Assembly (NCBI RefSeq): GCF_014378415.1
Contig: NZ_JACMNS010000171.1
Location: 1 to 45,991, forward strand
DNA length: 45,991 nt
Source of the DNA: Aquabacterium sp.
Lineage (GTDB): Bacteria; Pseudomonadota; Gammaproteobacteria; Burkholderiales; Burkholderiaceae_C
Reading direction: 5' to 3'
Shown here: positions 44,350 through 45,991 of the stretch, piece after piece
Position numbering within the stretch: the stretch's first letter is position 1
Layout: every line of letters begins with the position of its first letter
Position numbers and translations under genes: made by a program
Notes under the pieces: model-generated
Seen by the model: only the letters and a program-made list of their open reading frames with translations
Database searches by the model: none
What the model was told of the DNA's origin: nothing

Positions 44350-45991
44350 TGACAGCAACGAGCCGCCTTCCCATCCTCTGGAGCATCGCCGGCCACGACA
44401 GCGGCGGCGGCGCCGGCCTGAGTGCCGACCAGCGCGCGGCCGATGCCATGGGCGTGCACCTGTGCCCGGTGGTCGCGGCCGTGACGGCGCAGAACTCACA
44501 AGGCGTGCAGGCCGTGGTCCCCATCGATGCGAGCACCCTGGAGGCCCAACTCGCCGCGCTGGCGCTGGACCTGCCGCCACGCGCCATCAAGACAGGCCTG
44601 CTGGGCAGCGTGGCCGCCATCAAAGCCGTGGCACGCTGGGTCGATCATTTTCGGGCGGCCACACCAACTGGCGAAGACCCGCATCGGCAACTGGCCTTGG
44701 TCATCGATCCGGTGCTGGGTGCCTCGGCGGGCGGTGCCGCCTTTGCCGATCCGGCCGTGCTGGGCGCCTACCGCAAGCTGTTGATCCCCCGGGCCACGGT
44801 GATCACACCCAATCGCCTGGAAGCGGCGCGTTTGCTGGCCTGGCCTCAAGCCAGCCATGCCCTGGACCAGGGCTTGTTGCCCGAGATGGCCCGCCAGCTT
44901 CAACAGATGGGCGCACGTGGTGTCGTCATCACGGGTGGCGATGGCGCCTCGGCCTGGTGCACATCAACGACAGCCCATGCGCTCGATTGGCTGCTGACCC
45001 CGCACGCCAGCGGCTGGTTGACGGCGCCCCGGGTCGACACCTTCCACACGCATGGCACGGGCTGCACGTTCGCCAGCGGTGTGGCGGCCGCACTGGCCCT
45101 GGGCCATGTCGAAGCCGATGCGGTGGTGCTGGCCAAGATGCTGACGCACCACGCCTTGAGCCACAGCCACGCGGCGGGACCAGGCCCCGGACCAGTCATG
45201 GCCGGGTCGGGCTTCGCCACCGGCCCCGCCCACGGCGGAGCACCCCTGCCCTGCCTGGGCCTGGGCGAGGACTTGCCATGGCGACTCACGCAGCCCGCTG
45301 GCGATGGCCTGTTCCAGCGGTTCACCCCGCCTGCTGACGGGCTGTACGGGATCGTGCCCACCGCTGCCAGAATTCACGACGCGCTGCAAGCCGGCTGGCG
45401 TTGCCTGCAATTGCGGCACAAACCCGCAGAAGGATTGCACAAGCACCTGAACGACAGCGTTCAAGCATGCTCACGCTTCAATGCCCAGTTGTTCGTCAAC
45501 GACCACTGGCGCGAGGCACTCGCGCTGAGCACCGCCAGCCAGCCCCCGCTGGGCCTGCACCTGGGGCAGGAAGACCTGCTCCGAATGAGCGCCGATGACC
45601 ATGCGTTGCTGCTCTCGGCTCGCCACCGCATCATGTTGGGCCTGAGCTCACACAGCCTGTGGGAGCTGGCGCGCGCGGCGGGCTGCGCGCCCAGCTACAT
45701 CGCCTGCGGACCGGTTCAGGCCACCACCACCAAAGACATGCCCTGGCGGCCGCAAGGCACCGATAACCTGCAATGGTGGATAACTCACAGCCCTGCCCCC
45801 GTGGTCGCCATTGGTGGGCTATTAACCCCTGCGGACGTCCAGCGCTTTGCCGCCAACCAGCCCGCCGCGCTGTGCGTGGTCAGGGGCATGGGCGAGCACC
45901 ATGACGACATGGCGCAGACCCTTGAGGCCCTGCGCCATGCCGTGACGGCGGGGCAGCTTGAGGCCCAGGAGCGCATCCCTGCGCCCCTGCC
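44349..45991 (+). CDS. thiDE: Fused ThiD-ThiE (HMP-P kinase / thiamine-phosphate synthase), 3' end missing
   Basis: The frame from the ATG overlapping the thiG stop is open to the window's right edge (547 codons), which is why the ORF track omits it. The N-terminal about 280 residues form a ThiD ribokinase-like domain: SIAGHDSGGGAGLSADQRA, GLLGSVAAIKAV, VIDPVLGAS and HTHGTGCTFASG. From about residue 330 a ThiE TIM-barrel domain follows with CLQLRHKP, FVNDHWREAL, GLHLGQEDL, CGPVQATTTKDMPW and VAIGGLLTPADV. It phosphorylates HMP-P and joins the pyrimidine to the thiazole phosphate. A fused ThiDE is known in other bacteria. The stop codon is not seen. Confidence 0.95.
   Translation, partial: MTATSRLPILWSIAGHDSGGGAGLSADQRAADAMGVHLCPVVAAVTAQNSQGVQAVVPIDASTLEAQLAALALDLPPRAIKTGLLGSVAAIKAVARWVDHFRAATPTGEDPHRQLALVIDPVLGASAGGAAFADPAVLGAYRKLLIPRATVITPNRLEAARLLAWPQASHALDQGLLPEMARQLQQMGARGVVITGGDGASAWCTSTTAHALDWLLTPHASGWLTAPRVDTFHTHGTGCTFASGVAAALALGHVEADAVVLAKMLTHHALSHSHAAGPGPGPVMAGSGFATGPAHGGAPLPCLGLGEDLPWRLTQPAGDGLFQRFTPPADGLYGIVPTAARIHDALQAGWRCLQLRHKPAEGLHKHLNDSVQACSRFNAQLFVNDHWREALALSTASQPPLGLHLGQEDLLRMSADDHALLLSARHRIMLGLSSHSLWELARAAGCAPSYIACGPVQATTTKDMPWRPQGTDNLQWWITHSPAPVVAIGGLLTPADVQRFAANQPAALCVVRGMGEHHDDMAQTLEALRHAVTAGQLEAQERIPAPL

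Overview
The window is GC-rich and densely coded. It looks like a chromosomal segment of a betaproteobacterium of the order Burkholderiales (Comamonadaceae / Aquabacterium-Leptothrix type). The evidence is the order of the division and cell-wall genes, a fused MurE-MurF ligase, a thiC-thiO-thiS-thiG-thiDE operon, a 3-hydroxybutyrate dehydrogenase ending in HGWFMQ, and several Burkholderiales-style small envelope proteins. No transposase, integrase, CRISPR array, rRNA or tRNA was seen. The genus is inferred, not proven.

1-14.5 kb (minus strand): a division/cell-wall (dcw) operon, transcribed mraZ-rsmH-ftsL-ftsI-murEF-mraY-murD-ftsW-murG-murC-ddl-ftsQ and cut at the left edge inside ftsQ. Nearly every junction is a stop/start overlap, so it reads as one translationally coupled unit. 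Oddities are the murE-murF fusion, an acidic low-complexity insertion of about 80 residues in MurD, and 10-bp-phased MraZ boxes that run into the mraZ start codon. A perfect terminator hairpin lies upstream of mraZ and faces the same way.

14.5-28 kb: a mixed block. It holds a secreted LIP-family lipase with an unusual C-terminal domain, two overlapping membrane diguanylate cyclases, a convergent hybrid histidine kinase, a class A penicillin-binding protein, a lipoprotein esterase, a MaoC dehydratase beside the debris of a thiolase gene, a cation-efflux transporter and the MtfA peptidase. Two very short ORFs missed by the ORF track are listed.

28-37 kb: a pirin, then an apparent envelope/general-stress island. 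It contains an OmpA-domain protein, 3-hydroxybutyrate dehydrogenase, two BON lipoproteins, two DUF1328 mini membrane proteins, a DUF883/holin-X/YqjK-like trio, a repeat protein with paired cysteines, a stand-alone receiver, and a divergent NarL-type regulator and CHASE3 histidine kinase pair. An identical 12-mer (CGTCCTACAGGG) lies upstream of the OmpA-domain gene and of the second DUF1328 gene. A related palindrome (TGTAGG-N6-CCTACA) lies between the cysteine-repeat gene and the receiver gene. I propose this as the regulon of the local two-component system; it is the best candidate for an undescribed system here.

37-46 kb (plus strand): an iron(II) uptake operon (feoA-feoB-small Cys-rich membrane protein) behind a Fur-box-like palindrome, a small secreted ORF, then a TPP riboswitch and the thiamine operon thiC-thiO-thiS-thiG-thiDE, whose last gene runs off the right edge.
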